Source: Ulva prolifera
Lineage: Eukaryota > Chlorophyta > Ulvophyceae > Ulvales > Ulvaceae
Assembly (NCBI GenBank): GCA_023078555.1
Contig: CM041203.1
Span: 1,507,481 to 1,571,480, forward strand
Length of the DNA: 64,000 nucleotides
Direction of reading: 5' to 3'
Shown: one piece after another, positions 47,953 to 60,105 of the stretch
Numbering within the stretch: the stretch's first letter is position 1
How the letters are laid out: every line of letters starts with the position of its first letter
Made by a program: the position numbers and the translations under genes
Notes under the pieces: generated by a model
Told to the model about the DNA's origin: nothing
Seen by the model: only the letters and a program-made list of their open reading frames with translations
Database searches by the model: none

Positions 47953-50074
47953 TCAGCCGACGTCATCAAAGTACTTCTCCTGCGCGTCCAGGGCCTCCTC
48001 CCGCGCCCAGAACTCGTCGAGCGCGGTGTCGGCGTCGATCGCGGCGTAGTCCACGAACTCCGCGTCGCCGCCGGCGAGGAAGCGCTGCCGCATGAACGCC
48101 TCAAAGGCAGCCACCTGCAGGCGCACTTTCGCGTTGGACTCCTCCGCCTGGCCTTCGCCCGCCGCCGCCTGCACACCGCCTTTCCGACGTTTATCCTTCC
48201 TATTTCAAAAGAGGGTTTTACAGGAGATAGGGACAGTGGGAGTCTCGTTGATCCATTCATGCGTGTCACTGAGTAGATGACGAGGCATTTGGCTGCCTTG
48301 AGAGAGTCATAGTGCAACGGCCGTGTGCAACTGTCGTGTGCAATTGTTGTTGTGCACGACACCCCCCCGGCTGCTGCCCGTGCTGATTCGCCTCAGGTGT
48401 GGCTTGGGCAGCGCAGGCTTGACAGAAGACTGACGAGGGGCAACCAGGCATCCGACGCAACACGTCAAAACTACTGCTTGAACCCCTTTGGACGCATGCA
48501 GCACATGAGGTGTGTTCACATGCATGGGAGTGACAGCCGGGGCCGACACCGACCGAGACCCCGTGCAACTGTGCTCGGAGTGGTAGTACGGCGCAATGCA
48601 TGGGCGCCTGACAGTAATGTAGCCCGGCGGCACCGGAGGCAGCGGAAGGCCCTGGTACGGGCAGCTGCTCACAAACGCCAGAGCTGTCCAGGAGCAGTAG
48701 CTGAAGGGAGGTGGTGAATGAGGGCTAGTGGGGGCAGATCAAGGACGAAGGGGGGGCCCACCGAGTCGGGGTCTCCGCGGGGGGATTCCGGGTCTTCCTG
48801 TGGCGGCGGCCGTTCAGGGGGGGGGCCAGCACTGCCCTCAAAGACGGTCTGCAGAGGCACCGCCTCCCGGGCGGCCCGGCTGCTGCTCTGATCCTGCAGA
48901 GAAGAGCCCAGGAGTCTCAGAACCGCGTCACAAGGGCGCACGTGTGGCTATGGCTAACGGTCGGGAGCAGGTCAACCCGGTGTGCAAGAAAGTCCGCAGA
49001 CGCTGGCCTTGTGGTGCGCGGCGAGTCGTCTATCTGGCAAGTGCTCCAGGATGCTCGGAGGTGAGAACGCGCTACGAGGACTTAGCCAGCACATTTGTTC
49101 AAAACGGTCTTGGCCACACGAGTAGCATACATGCTGCTTCGGTGTGTGGGTATGTGGGGAGCTTCTCGAGTGTTGCGTTTGGCCAAGCGTCTGGCTATGC
49201 TGTGGGCTCTTGTGTTGCTGCGCAGGTCTACCCACTGGAACGGCAGGGATCTCTTATGATAGCACTGCCTGGCAATGAGCTTGTGCAGGCAGCACCATGG
49301 GGCCGTGTGTGACGTGTGGTTCAAGCTGGCCTGGCACAGGGACTGTATTGCTGGACGTCTCCGTGCAGCAGAGGCACGCCTGCGTGAAGTTGGCGGAGGA
49401 GGTGCTTAGGCGCTTTGGATGGATAGATGCAGTACCTCCTTCAGCGTTGCAGCCTGTAAGCACCGGGCTTGCTCAAGCCCTTCGTGCTGGCGCATTATTC
49501 GCTCCGACAGCTTGCAGTCTCCTGGCCCTTCATTGCTGTCGTCCATGCCAGGCCATGGCAGCCTTCCAATGTATTGGTGATACAGGATGGGGTCTCGCTG
49601 GCGCATGCTCTCCATGCTGAAGAAGCTGCCACCAGTGTCCTGCATACGAGCACACTGTGCTCAGCAATTGCACTGGACCACTTGTCCAGAGAAAGGCGTT
49701 CTAGGGACTAGACACACCAGCTTTTTCATCATTGCGAATCGTCTGTTCTTTACCGCTTTCGACACGCCCACTTTTGGTGCCGACTGGGTCACGTCAGTGC
49801 ACTGCCTCACGTAGTGCTGCACCGCGCTGTCGTCGATGGCCTTGAATACATGCAGTTCTTGAGCAGATATCACCATTCCGTAACGCTCGAGGAAAATTCC
49901 GGGTTCTCTGCGCAGGAGACTGTCCAAGTGTGCGTGTAGCACACCAGGATCTCTGGCGTTTGCAGTGCTCCTTAGGAAGTGGGCCGAAACGGGCAATTCC
50001 GCATCATGGGATAGCCTATCCAGCATCTTACGAATGTCTTGATTCTCAGCCAGTACTTTTACTGGGGCGGCCAT
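47953..50074 (-). CDS. CCDC97-like protein (DUF2052)
   Basis: Minus-strand exons 50074-49718 and 49639-49436 join in phase 0, and the C-terminal exon is 48168-47953. The N-terminal part has LPVSAHFLRSTANARDPGVL, EPGIFLERYG and KNRRFAMMKKL. It continues into GSFFSMESMRQRDPILYHQY, the family's hallmark (FS-x-E-x-M-R-x-R-x-P-x-L-Y-x-x-Y-I-G). The last exon reads FEAFMRQRFLAGGDAEFVDY and ALDAQEKYFDDVG, as in the conserved acidic C-terminus of CCDC97. Middle exons are less sure: 48893 to about 48680 (acidic, Pro-rich) and one near 48660-48530. CCDC97 proteins are reported with the SF3B part of the U2 snRNP in animals; here the role is inferred. The start was taken at MAAPVKVL; an in-frame ATG at 50200 would add 42 basic residues. 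Confidence 0.72.
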
Positions 50075-50829
50075 GAGCGTAGCCTTCGATGATCGATCCG
50101 ACAGGAACACGCGTTCAGTGACACGACGACCTGCTGTCCTGCGATCGACAACACACCTCCTTAGCGTGAATCTCTGAGGAATCACACCTGACGACTGCAA
50201 ATGTTTCCGTCACGGCTGCACATCATCAGGCGCGAAGAGAAATTAGCCATGATGCGCCACGACACCATCGCAAAATGGTGGCTTGAGTGCCTTCGCACCT
50301 GTGTACAATGGCTCGTCAACTGCCAAGGGACATGTATGGTTCATGCAGTAGCCACCCCGATCATAATACAAGCCCGGACCATCTTCCATGGTACTTTTAC
50401 TGGACAGTGGAGTGCAATCAAGTACTGTAAACTGTAAGAAATCGGAATCACCAGCGATACATTTCGATCGAGCGAGATTAACAGTGGCAGCAGGCAGCGT
50501 CATTCGTGTTCCAAACATTGAACGTTGTGGCATCAGTGTCTCGCACATCAATTGCACCACGTGACAAAGCTGCCGCCTCGACTTTCTGCACACACGGAGC
50601 AGCACCAGAACTGCTCTGCAAATGCACCGAAGCACTTGCACCGCCACCGGCAGACCACCATGGCCACCTCTCCCCAGCAACAGGCATTGTCCATATCTCG
50701 GCCTGAAGGTCGCAGCCAGAAGCCATGCTTCACGTTACAAATACACAAACACCACATCCGCAGTCTATGCCACAATACACCAGCCACAACAAGATGGCCA
50801 CGCCGCTGAAACACCACCCCTCTACAAAT
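50075..50829. other. Intergenic, no gene seen
   Basis: This is the promoter side of the CCDC97-like gene and the 3' flank of the CPBP gene. Only short frames occur. No repeat or RNA gene was recognised. Confidence 0.4.
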
Positions 50830-51892
50830 TCACCCGTCAACGTTCTCCGGGTGCACGATCTCCTTGTACGCCTCCAGCGGCTGCGTGTGTATCCACGTCG
50901 CTGCAGAGGTCAAGTTCCCTACAGCATGGGCGACTGCTGCAGCAAGCACTGACCCGGTGTTGATGTACACAAAGCCGTAGGCCAGCCCCGCAGCTCCAGC
51001 AAACACGCCCGAGGCGTAGTTCCTCGGCCCAGAGATGTGGAGGTACCCGAAGATGAGGGCTGCGAGTGCTACAGCCCCGGGTGTGCCGCCAAGGTTTCCC
51101 ACGACAGCCCCTCGGAAGAGGATCTCCTCTGTCGCAGCTGGGAGGCTCGCAACCAATGCTACATCACGACTCCTCATCTCCGGAATGGTTGTGAGGATCT
51201 GCATGGCCAGAGCTGAGGTTGCCTTTCGTCCTTGGCACGATTGAATTAGTTCAGGTCAGATGATGTGGAATCAGGCGAACATTTGACCAACATATGGGAG
51301 CCAGTTGTGAGAGATCTGCTTGTGTAGAGGATGTAGAGGATGTAGAGGAGCATGTAGAGGATTAGGGATGTACCTGGAGGTTTGCAGCGTCGGTGCTTTC
51401 TTTGAGATCGGACCAAACCAGCATCAGTGCAAATCTGGCTGCGGTGACCAGACAGCCTGAGCCAGCGGCGATGAGAAGCTCAGAAGGGGATGGCACGGTC
51501 AACAGCGTCTCGCTGGCGACACTTTCTATGCTGGACCCAACAAGCTTGAGGAGCGGTGCCGTTGCAAAGCAGCCTGCCACGCCAAGCACGGCCATGGCTG
51601 CACTGGTCGCCAGGCACAAGTCCAGGACTTTGTCTCGAGGCAGGACGTCAACGGACTGCACATCTGCATCATTGCTAGCTTGCGGCGGGGATTGCGGCTG
51701 AGCTTGTGGCTGACCACCAAAACCTTTGCCACCTGAGTTGTGCTGACGAGGCTCAGCTGTGGCATGAACGGGGCAGGGCCGAGGAGACGGGCGCGACAGA
51801 GCTCTGTTCATCCCATAGCACATCCTCGGTTGAGCTGTGGCATTTTCGTGCATGCTGGAGTTGGATAGCATATTCAATCCGATGCTCGACAT
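50830..51892 (-). CDS. CPBP-family intramembrane metalloprotease
   Basis: Two exons, 51892-51374 and 51198-50830, join in phase 0 (donor GTACAT, acceptor CATGCAG) to give 295 residues. CPBP (Abi/CAAX) proteins are multi-pass membrane proteases. All diagnostic motifs are in exon 2: the Glu-Glu-x3-Arg motif in ATEEILFRGAVVG, Phe-x3-His in IFGYLHISGP, and the C-terminal His in VAHAVGN. Exon 1 supplies a Ser/Arg/Pro-rich leader that resembles a plastid transit peptide, a Gln/Pro-rich linker and two hydrophobic helices (TSAAMAVLGVAGCFATAPLL, AGSGCLVTAARFALMLVW). Plastid location is inferred. Plant relatives include chlorophyll-metabolism scaffolds, but no specific orthology is claimed. Confidence 0.85.
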
Positions 51893-52287
51893 GTCTCGAC
51901 TTCAGCACGGACGACACGCACCAGTCACGAACACAGGTAGCAGAACTTGCTCGAGATTACAGAGACCCATGCATCTGTTGCCGGTCTGACAGCGTTCTGT
52001 TCCTGCAGGCGTGATCGCAATGCCATGACGCCACCGAGCGGATGGTGCTCTGGTGCATGGTGGTCACAGGTGCTTTGCAAACAGCAGCGTTCACGAACCC
52101 TCCGTGGCATATCTCTGAGATGGTTGCCATCAGCCTACCTCTTGTATTTGTCAATGGGGAAAGCAGCCAATTTCGGCGTGTGCGGCGCGGAGCAATCAAA
52201 GAGCACTGTAGAGTCGGCCATCACTGCACTGGACTTCTCCCGGACTGAATAACGATCTATCCTTGCAGAGAGAAGCTTTGCGATGTA
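51893..52287. promoter_or_regulatory. Divergent promoter region, CPBP / URM1
   Basis: Less than 400 bp separates the start codons of the CPBP gene (minus) and URM1 (plus), so both promoters must share this space unless URM1 has a 5' non-coding exon. A good acceptor (CCTTGCAG, about 52261-52268) 20 bp before the URM1 ATG suggests a spliced leader exon. No TATA-like motif was seen. Confidence 0.4.
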
Positions 52288-52587
52288 ATGGTGCACGTGA
52301 AGGTCGAGTTTGCTGGGGGTATGGATTTGCTATTTGGGGGTACAAAGGAGGCAGACATCGAAGTGCATAGTTCCGGTGACCAGCCTGTGACCATCGTGGA
52401 CGTCATGGTCCATTGCCGGGACAAGCTCCTCACGGAGCGGCCTGAGTTGTTTATGAAGGGTGAATCTGTGAGGCCTGGAATTCTAGTGCTGATCAATGAC
52501 GCAGACTGGGAGCTGATGGGCACCACTGATGCAGAGGTAGATGAAGGGGACAGCATTGTGTTCATCAGTACGTTACATGGAGGCTGA
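52288..52587 (+). CDS. URM1: Ubiquitin-related modifier 1
   Basis: A 99-residue protein in one exon. URM1 is a sulphur carrier activated at its C-terminal Gly-Gly by an E1 (Uba4/MOCS3 type). It supplies sulphur for 2-thiolation of tRNA wobble uridine and can also be conjugated to proteins. The sequence opens VHVKVEFAGGMDLLFGGTKE, includes PGILVLINDADWELMG and DEGDSIVFISTLHGG, and ends exactly in GG as required for activation. Length equals the family's usual size. The ATG chosen lies just after a CAG acceptor, so a 5' untranslated exon is likely. The stop is TGA. Confidence 0.95.
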   Translation: MVHVKVEFAGGMDLLFGGTKEADIEVHSSGDQPVTIVDVMVHCRDKLLTERPELFMKGESVRPGILVLINDADWELMGTTDAEVDEGDSIVFISTLHGG

Positions 52588-52877
52588 TAGCTCTGATTTG
52601 CGTTGCCTAGCACCGCCCGTCTGTAAGGATCGATTATTAATTGCTCATATTAAAACATGCCATCAAATGTCCGCAGCCCTGAATGGCTGCTAACTGTCAT
52701 ACGTTGGCAGGGGCCCTGCCACATTATGAGAGGCATACCGCCTAAACAATACCCACAAGGTGCACACCACGCTGTGCGTTGCTGCATGGCTGGACTCCAC
52801 AGCCACACTGGAACCTCTACATGCCTGAGGGCAGCGATTGGGTCACCCTTCGCCCCGCCCCATCACCCCTTCACGCC

Positions 52878-55558
52878 TCACACACTCCCGCTGCAGCAAT
52901 GCCCGGCATAGTACGCCTTCTGCGCAGAGCTGCACACCGCCGAAGTGCCGTCAAACTCGTTCGCATGCTCAAAGTCAGCCATCACCGACCCGTCTCTGAG
53001 GTCGAGGTGCTGCTTCTTCCCGTACTGCTGCACATACTTCGCCGTGAAGATGCCCGACGGCAGGTTGATCTTCCGGCTCGTGTAGTCCTCCAGCGAGCGC
53101 GTCACGTAGTGGAACAGCACGAGGCTGTGCTCCTCGGTGATCGTGCTGTTGTAGGTGTCGTGGTCGAGGTGGCCGCGGTACGTGCGGCTGTCCCCGAGGG
53201 CGCTGTCGTTCTGCGGGTTCGTCATGCCGGTGTTCTGGTACAGGTGCAGAGGCGTGCCGTCGGTCAAAGTCACCGGCGGGTTCTGCACGTCTGCGGCATC
53301 CTCCAGCCTGCACCGCGAAACACTCATGGCGTGCAGAGCGATACAGCGAAACGGCATGCATGCGGGAGGGAAGGGGTGCCACTGCATTAGCAGCGGGACC
53401 TCACGCACGAAGCAATTAACCGCAGAGAACAGATACGCTTTGAGAGGCTGCTGGTCATGCATTGCTGCGGGGCCAGAGCCAGCGGGGGGGGGGTCACTGA
53501 GCCCGAGCGGCTACCCAGCCGGCTACATGCATGCAACACATGCACCTGCCTCCAGGATGCTGAATGCAGCCAGCTAAGCACTGGCTGTCACAGACCCGGT
53601 ACACAACAAATGTTGCCTGGCCCGCTGCAGACTGCGTTCGGCGTCCCGGCCACCAAATTCAGATGCGACATAGCGCCACCTACATTTCACAAGTGCCACC
53701 CAAGGGGGGGGGGGGGGGGGGGGGCGCACTTGTACGTGCAGTCGTGGACGGTGTTGCCCACCATCATGTGGTGTGTGGCGTGGTACATGTTTGCCATGCA
53801 CTTCATCTGGAAGCTGAGGTGGCCTGTGCACTTGTGGTAGTGCGCCAGGGGCCCCCCCGGCGTCGGCCGCTTCTTGTGCCCGCTCGACCCAAACAGCACC
53901 CACTGCATACTCAGGCCGGCGTTGCCCTTGAACGACTCCAGAACGCCCTTCAGGTTCGGGTTCTTTGACGCCAGGCCCCTGCACCCATGCAGCATATCAG
54001 CACCACGTGCCCCCTGACCACCCCGCGCCTGATGCATCATGATTCGCACGCTGCATCTGGGGCCCGATGCCGCGGCTGTTGGATGCCGTCTGCCCCATGT
54101 CACTGAGCGCGTGCGTGGCCACAGCAGGTTTGCTTCGCGTGCATCCAGAGCGGCTATGGTGCTCACACCCTCCCATGCCTCACGCAACGCCCACCCAAGC
54201 CCGCCCTCGCGCCCGCAGCCATCCACTGCCTGCCGCCCCAGCACGCGGCAACACTCATGCGAGCTAGCGCCACCTGGCGGACTCGACCTGCGCTGTCGGA
54301 CCATGCTGCTACTGTGCACACCCGCCGTACTGCTGGGATCGGGAGGCCGAGGGCATGCACATCATGCATGGCAGGCCGCACCTGTCCATGACAACCATGA
54401 ACTCGTCGAGGTCGATGAAGGCCACCCAGCTGTGCTCGCCCGCCATGTCGGGCTTGCTGCAGCGGTTGTACCACCGGTTCTGCAGCGGGTGCTTCGCTCC
54501 GGGCATCGGGGCGAGGTCTAGGAAGCCCGCGTCGATCATGCCCTGCACCCGCGGCATCAGGGCCGCCGGCAGCGCCGCCGCATTCTCCCGTAGAAACACC
54601 TTGTCCACCCCTAGCCACCTGCACACAGCTCCCCACGCGTCCGACCGGGATGCAGGCTGCTATGCCTGTCAGGACCTTCATGGCTCTGAAGGTCTGTCGC
54701 TGCTTGTGTACAGTTGTCAGCTGGTCCCCAACGTCAAATGACTGAGCGCATTGCTGCAGTAGAACTAGTTGCGCAGCACAATCGGAGGGGGGGGAGGGGT
54801 GGCACATGGCTCCGCATGCTCACTGCACAGCTACACGCCAAATAGTACACAGTGGCGGGGAGGGGGGGAATGGGAGGCTGGCATGCGCACATGTGGTATT
54901 TCAGCCATTGAACAACGTCGTCCGGGTGTTCACCCTTCATGATTGCACAGATCGCGAGGGTGTTGGGCCACTCATCCGACGCCGGATCAATTTTCTCTGT
55001 GAAATTCCACGTCGAGGCGTCCCACACCGGCTGGTTGGGCAGCCGGTCGCTATCCCCGGGCATCCCCAGCTTCTGTGCTTCTGCCAATGGCATTTTGGAC
55101 TTTGCCACCTTTGGAGGCGCCATGCGCATCGCCCGCGTGGTGGCAGCCTCATGTGAGTGCACAGGATCTCGAGTCCCGGAACTCAAATCTCCGCTTCTCG
55201 CCGCTGGGGCAAAAGGCCCTATGTGATGTGCAATGCTCCGCCACAGCACAAAGCCGTGTAACAGACACCCTGCTATCAGGCCGACCATTATGAACACCAT
55301 CAACCGCCGATGCAACGGGGCAACGGACCGGAGCAGCGAAGGCGGAGGTCTGGGGATCGGAGGCATCTTGCCATATGACACCCGCCTCAGGTGCACGTAT
55401 GTATCTGGTGCATTACTGGATGGCTCCCTGTTCCAAGGTACGCCAGAGATCGGGCTGTTCTCAGGTGAGGTGTGGCTAGAGGCCCCATTGCATCCGCTGG
55501 TATCCAATGCACATACTGCAGAACTGGATCTTGCGCGCGATTGCAAGCCTTGAGGCAT
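52878..55558 (-). CDS. Family 92 (DUF23) glycosyltransferase, type II membrane
   Basis: Four exons on the minus strand: 55558-54891, 54618-54382, about 53979-53730 and 53307-52878, all at phase 2 (donors GTGCGC, GTGCGG, GTGCGC). The protein has a cytosolic N-terminus, one signal anchor (RLMVFIMVGLIAGCLLHGFV), a stem, then the GT92 domain. That domain starts with AICAIMKGEHPDDVVQWLKY, continues KHPLQNRWYNRCSK and contains SWVAFIDLDEFMVV, where Asp-Leu-Asp is the DxD metal/sugar-nucleotide motif. It goes on with HKCTGHLSFQMKCMANMYHA and ends with TYNSTITEEHSLVLFHYVTR. Golgi location and galactosyl- or similar transfer are inferred from the family. The ATG at 55558 was used; MPPIPRPPP at residue 64 is an alternative start. 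Exon 3 boundaries may be off by one base. A 21-G tract lies just inside the following intron. Confidence 0.82.
53704..53724. repeat. Poly-G tract
   Basis: Twenty-one consecutive G on the plus strand, i.e. poly-C in the transcript, a few bases after the 5' splice site of intron 3 of the glycosyltransferase gene. It can form G-quadruplex DNA and is a likely site of sequencing or length error. Confidence 0.85.
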
Positions 55559-58500
55559 CCCCCGGCCTGAAAAACATGGGTGTTTTTCAGCTCTGCCTGC
55601 AGTGTCATGACTTGCTACCTGGGTCGGGCTTCATACCAAGTGTGTCGAAACACGTGTCTTACGGAATCCCACCTTGGTTGGTTAACGTGGGCGTTGTATG
55701 CGCTGGATATGGATCCATGCTGCCGTCATCACTACCTTGGCTGAAGGTAGGGCGTAGCTGCGAGGCACGGACACTGGCCGAAGGATATGGGCTCGAGTCT
55801 GGAAGAGAGCCCACGCTCAACCTACAGAAGCATACGGTGACTTCAGATCAAAGGTGCAGATCCACAGGCACCAACGCGTTTCCTTGCGTGCACGCACTGA
55901 AGGCTACCGTGGTGAGCCGGACTCACGCAGCGAATGTCGAGGAACGAAAGAATCTTGGAGACATCAGCTTTCAGCTAGCTGCATTGTAGAATCGCATATT
56001 AGCTGGCGACTGATAACGGCGGCAAGGAGCTGGACTGCATAAGTGCGCGCATGGCAGAGGGGTTTGGCCGCAGATTGCCCATGCAACAACACGACCACGA
56101 TGGTACGATGATCACAGGTGTCATCGATATAATGAGGATGAGAGCTATACATGCGAGCATCAGACGACGGGCCAGGCCGCAGCAAGCAGGAACGGGCGAA
56201 TATTGTTTGTAGCGCTTGGCGATATGATAAGATTGATTGTTGAATACCTTCGGCGATGCAAATGTAAATCAAATGCAAAGCTAGTCGTCGACGGCCCGCG
56301 ACAGCTCAGATGTGCTTGTGTCTGGGCATTCTTCGATGTGGAATCACAACGAACAGCGAACAGGCTGGTATCTGTAACGCAAGCGGTTCGCACCACACGA
56401 AGACGGCCTCATTACATTCATATTAACGACGCATACACAACGTGACCTTTTACCGGCATGTGACTTTTATTTGACGCTTCGCGGCCGGGATCTCTCGACT
56501 GCGACATGGACACTCGGTCGATGCGCAACAACTCATGCAAAGCGATTTCTCAGGCTCAAAGCTACCAGAATCATGATAAATACATTGAGAATGTCGGAAA
56601 GGAAGGGCTTTCCAGACGCACACGAAGTGGCATGTGCTTCCAGCAACTCACCTGTGAGGTCGTCCATTCGCAGTCATCCGAGCCTGCTTCCTTAGCCCGC
56701 GGAATTTTGCAAGGAGGCAGCCACGATCCCTATCGAGACCCGCTCAGGCGTCTTGATGCGCTCGCATTGGCTGGAACGTGCCAGCTCTTGCAAGCATTGC
56801 GCTGAGCTGGGCCGGATAGCCAATGCCCTGGCAATCGCAGTGAGAGGAGAGTCAATCAATTCTGAGCAGTATCAGCGTGATGGTGCACAGCGCTACCTAG
56901 GCACAACAACGCCTATGTGTCCTCTCGCAACTGATACACGGAAACGCGAAGATGCTCGACAGATCGCATGAGCCACTGCCTTGGTGATGATGTTCTTGTA
57001 CTGGCTTGCCACAGACGCTACGCTATTCTAGCTACGTCGCGTGCCGTCGCGGCACTGTTGCCCGTTATGCCGACCCAGATGGCCTCAGTTAGCAATGCCC
57101 TGGCCAGGACGGCGCCGCCCTTGCGGCAGACTGGAAGCTCGTTGGAGTCGACACGCAGCTGAGCTGACTGACTGAACGGCTCTGCACGAGCTCGTCACGG
57201 AAAAGCATTCTGACTGTGACCGATGCTCGGTAAATGTGCGTTCTACCAGGACTCCCCGACCTGGCTGTTCGACCCGCACACGAGTACGTTCACGTGAGGC
57301 GAGAACCCGCAAAATTTTGAAGCATCGACTGCATGCGCACGACATGACTCATGAGATCATGAGTTCGTAATCATTGCATGCTGCGGCCTGTCTTGAAACA
57401 TCGCGAACATGCATCGGCAGGATCATCACCAGAACGCCCGGCGGAATCGCCCACAAGGCTTCCGAGACGTTCGGCCAGCCCTGCTCAGACTATCAGATTG
57501 CACGGGCGCAAAGATGTACGACACAAGAGTCTCTCACCATCTGGACCGCTTTCTGCACTTCGTGGCCATGTATGTCGCCATGCATGCAGGCATTAATTGA
57601 ACACACGCCATCTTCTCTAGAAGGAGCTGGTGTCGGAATGCATCTATCATGCATCAGTTAGTGCATGCTCGGTGGAAAGGTTTGTGTGACCTGCGCCTCT
57701 CAGTTGCATGCAGATCGCTGTGCGCACTGTTCCTGCACATGTGCAGCGCTGCATGTATACAACGTACCACGCCACGTGCACGTGCACAGGCGAGCCATTG
57801 CGCCCGTGGCACCAGGACTAACATGCTGCGAGAGCTAGAGATGTCTGTGCTGTGTTCAGACCTGATGAGCCTGAGAGAGGTGAACGAAGCACCAACGAGA
57901 CGCTGCGCTGATCAATAGAAGGCCAACCTCGAAGGGTCGAGCGGCCATCAGTCACGCGTGCTCGCCTCGTTGCGTCGCCGTCTGTCCGATTTCGAACGTC
58001 GAGCGGCGCACATTCGGCGTGCCTAGGATGCGGAGCCCTCAACGCGTCGGACAGTACGTGCCGTCCTCTTGAGGCGTCGCCGTCCTCTGGCTGTTGCCAT
58101 GCGTGGGATTCTCGTTACCGCCACCGAGGACACGCAGCCCGACGTCGATGTACATGTCGTATACGTAGGGCCCATCACATACCAACGCGAGCAACATGTA
58201 CTGCTGACCAGATGTATGGGAGCTACAGAATTCAGGCTGACTAGCACTTTATTATGAATGTTGTGCGTGGCAGTAGTTTTTCGAAGCTCTGTGTCGCTGC
58301 CTCTCCCGCTGTTCTCTATGTGTCGCGCTGTCAACAGTACTGGCGAGGCCACGGCCGTGTAATCATGCCTATCCGCTTTTAAACAAGCTTACTGACGATG
58401 CCGTGCGCCGTGGCTTGGACGTCATCAGGCGTCGTGATGCTGTCGCGTCAAGCTCGTCCTCCGCTGCACGCATCCGAGCCCAGCTTGAGCAAGACTCCCC

Positions 58501-59671
58501 GCAAACACAACGCATTCTTCCTCACGATGGGACAGGTGGCGCCGTCCCAAACCTGTGGCGCAGTCTCCCGTCACAGCAAAGATCGCTGTCCTTGCATGCG
58601 GCCAGTCTGCTCTGTGTGCACCATGGGTCTCCATGCGGCAGAGCCAAGGTTAGACACAGCAGGCCACGGATGCAGCTTCCGCATGCTCAGTGTTGGTCAA
58701 CTCGCTCATGTGTCAGGACTTACACACGCATAAGCGCAAGACATAGCCTGTGTCATGCTGTGCACACTATCAAATCACTTGCAGTGGGCCTCATGCCTGG
58801 TGTGGCCCACATGCCTCTGTCCCTGTGCATACAAGTACAGCTGCAGGACATCATGCTATGGTAAGTGGCATGTGGGCTTGCAGCAGCAGCTGCGCCAGGT
58901 TCAAGGTGGCACAGTTGTCTGTGAATGTCAAGTCAATGTTTTTCTGGGCCAGGGGACTCAGAGCTACAACACCTCCCCATATGGTGCATATGCATCATAT
59001 AATATCAGGTGACAAGACCTAATCTGAGGGCATGCTGGCAGGAGCTGGCAGGAGCATTGGCGGTATGATTCCAAAGAGCAAGTCTCCAAGGAGCAAGTCT
59101 GCTAGGCAGCCACATCTGCAGACAATCACTGACACCATCACAAAAACCTGCGCGACCGAAGCTCAGCCAAGCTGAAGTACCTCAGCCAGCTGCCGTTTGG
59201 GGCAATCGAATTTCTGTTCACATGCTGCACGTCTGTCGTTTTCTATCTGTCGTTTTCTGCACGTCTGTCGTCTGGCCTTTTCGTCGTTGGTTCTGTGAGT
59301 ACAATGTGTTAACATGCAGCAGCAGAGCTCTGGAGCACCCCACAGAGATGCATGGTCTGATGGACATTAATGTCAGTCATATGAATCATCCTTCGTCGTC
59401 CCCCCATTCCACTCTCTGGCCCTCTTGACATTGCAACACATTGTGCCCTGTTCTTGGAACAGTTATCACCCCGAATCATCGTTGTCCGGGTTGCTTGCTG
59501 GGGCGAGCTTTGGGTGGTTGCTTGTGTGGCAGCCAGTCACTGGTTTGGCTTGGTGTGTTTGCTTTGCCATACAATGGCCAGGTATGTGTGACTTGTGAAC
59601 CCCGAATCATGGCGCCCTGCGTGCATGTCGAGAAGCAGCATCTTGAGACGCGTTGTCGCCGCGTGCTCTAC

Positions 59672-59862
59672 AAACCGATCGGTTTCCCGGAAAAAAAATT
59701 GAAAAAACTGGGGAAACGGACGGCCAGGGAAGGGAGTCGTCGGTTTTCCCGCGGACGCGGAGGGGGTCTCGCGGTGCAAACCGATCGTTTTCCCGCCAGA
59801 TTTCGAAAATCTCGGCCAAATCCCGACGGCTCGCTTCGCTCGCCGTCGGTTTTCCCGCCAGG
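59672..59862. promoter_or_regulatory. Cluster of E2F-like TTTCCCGC sites with hairpin
   Basis: Three or four copies of CGGTTTTCCCGC or a close variant occur in about 190 bp (near 59683, 59742, 59786 and 59848). TTTCCCGC is the established E2F/DP core. Also present are AAACCGATCGGTTT, a perfect palindrome at the left edge, and an 8-bp hairpin, CCGACGGC…GCCGTCGG (59823-59830 / 59842-59849). No downstream S-phase gene was recognised, so function is uncertain. Confidence 0.35.
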
Positions 59863-60105
59863 AAAAATCCAACTGTACATCACTCCAAGAGCACACACGT
59901 GCGACTCGCATGGGGTGCCCCGCGCTGCGTGCAAGCTAGCGCAGCTGCGCTCGCCGTCATGACGCGTCAGCCGCTAAACAAATCGTCCCCGCGAGCACCG
60001 GTAATGCAGCGGAGCCCCGGTAATCAAGGGCCGTTCTCCGCGGCCGGCCTCGCAGTGCGCAGATCGTGAGCCCGTGGCACTACAAGGATGGTAGGCACGC
60101 CAGCG

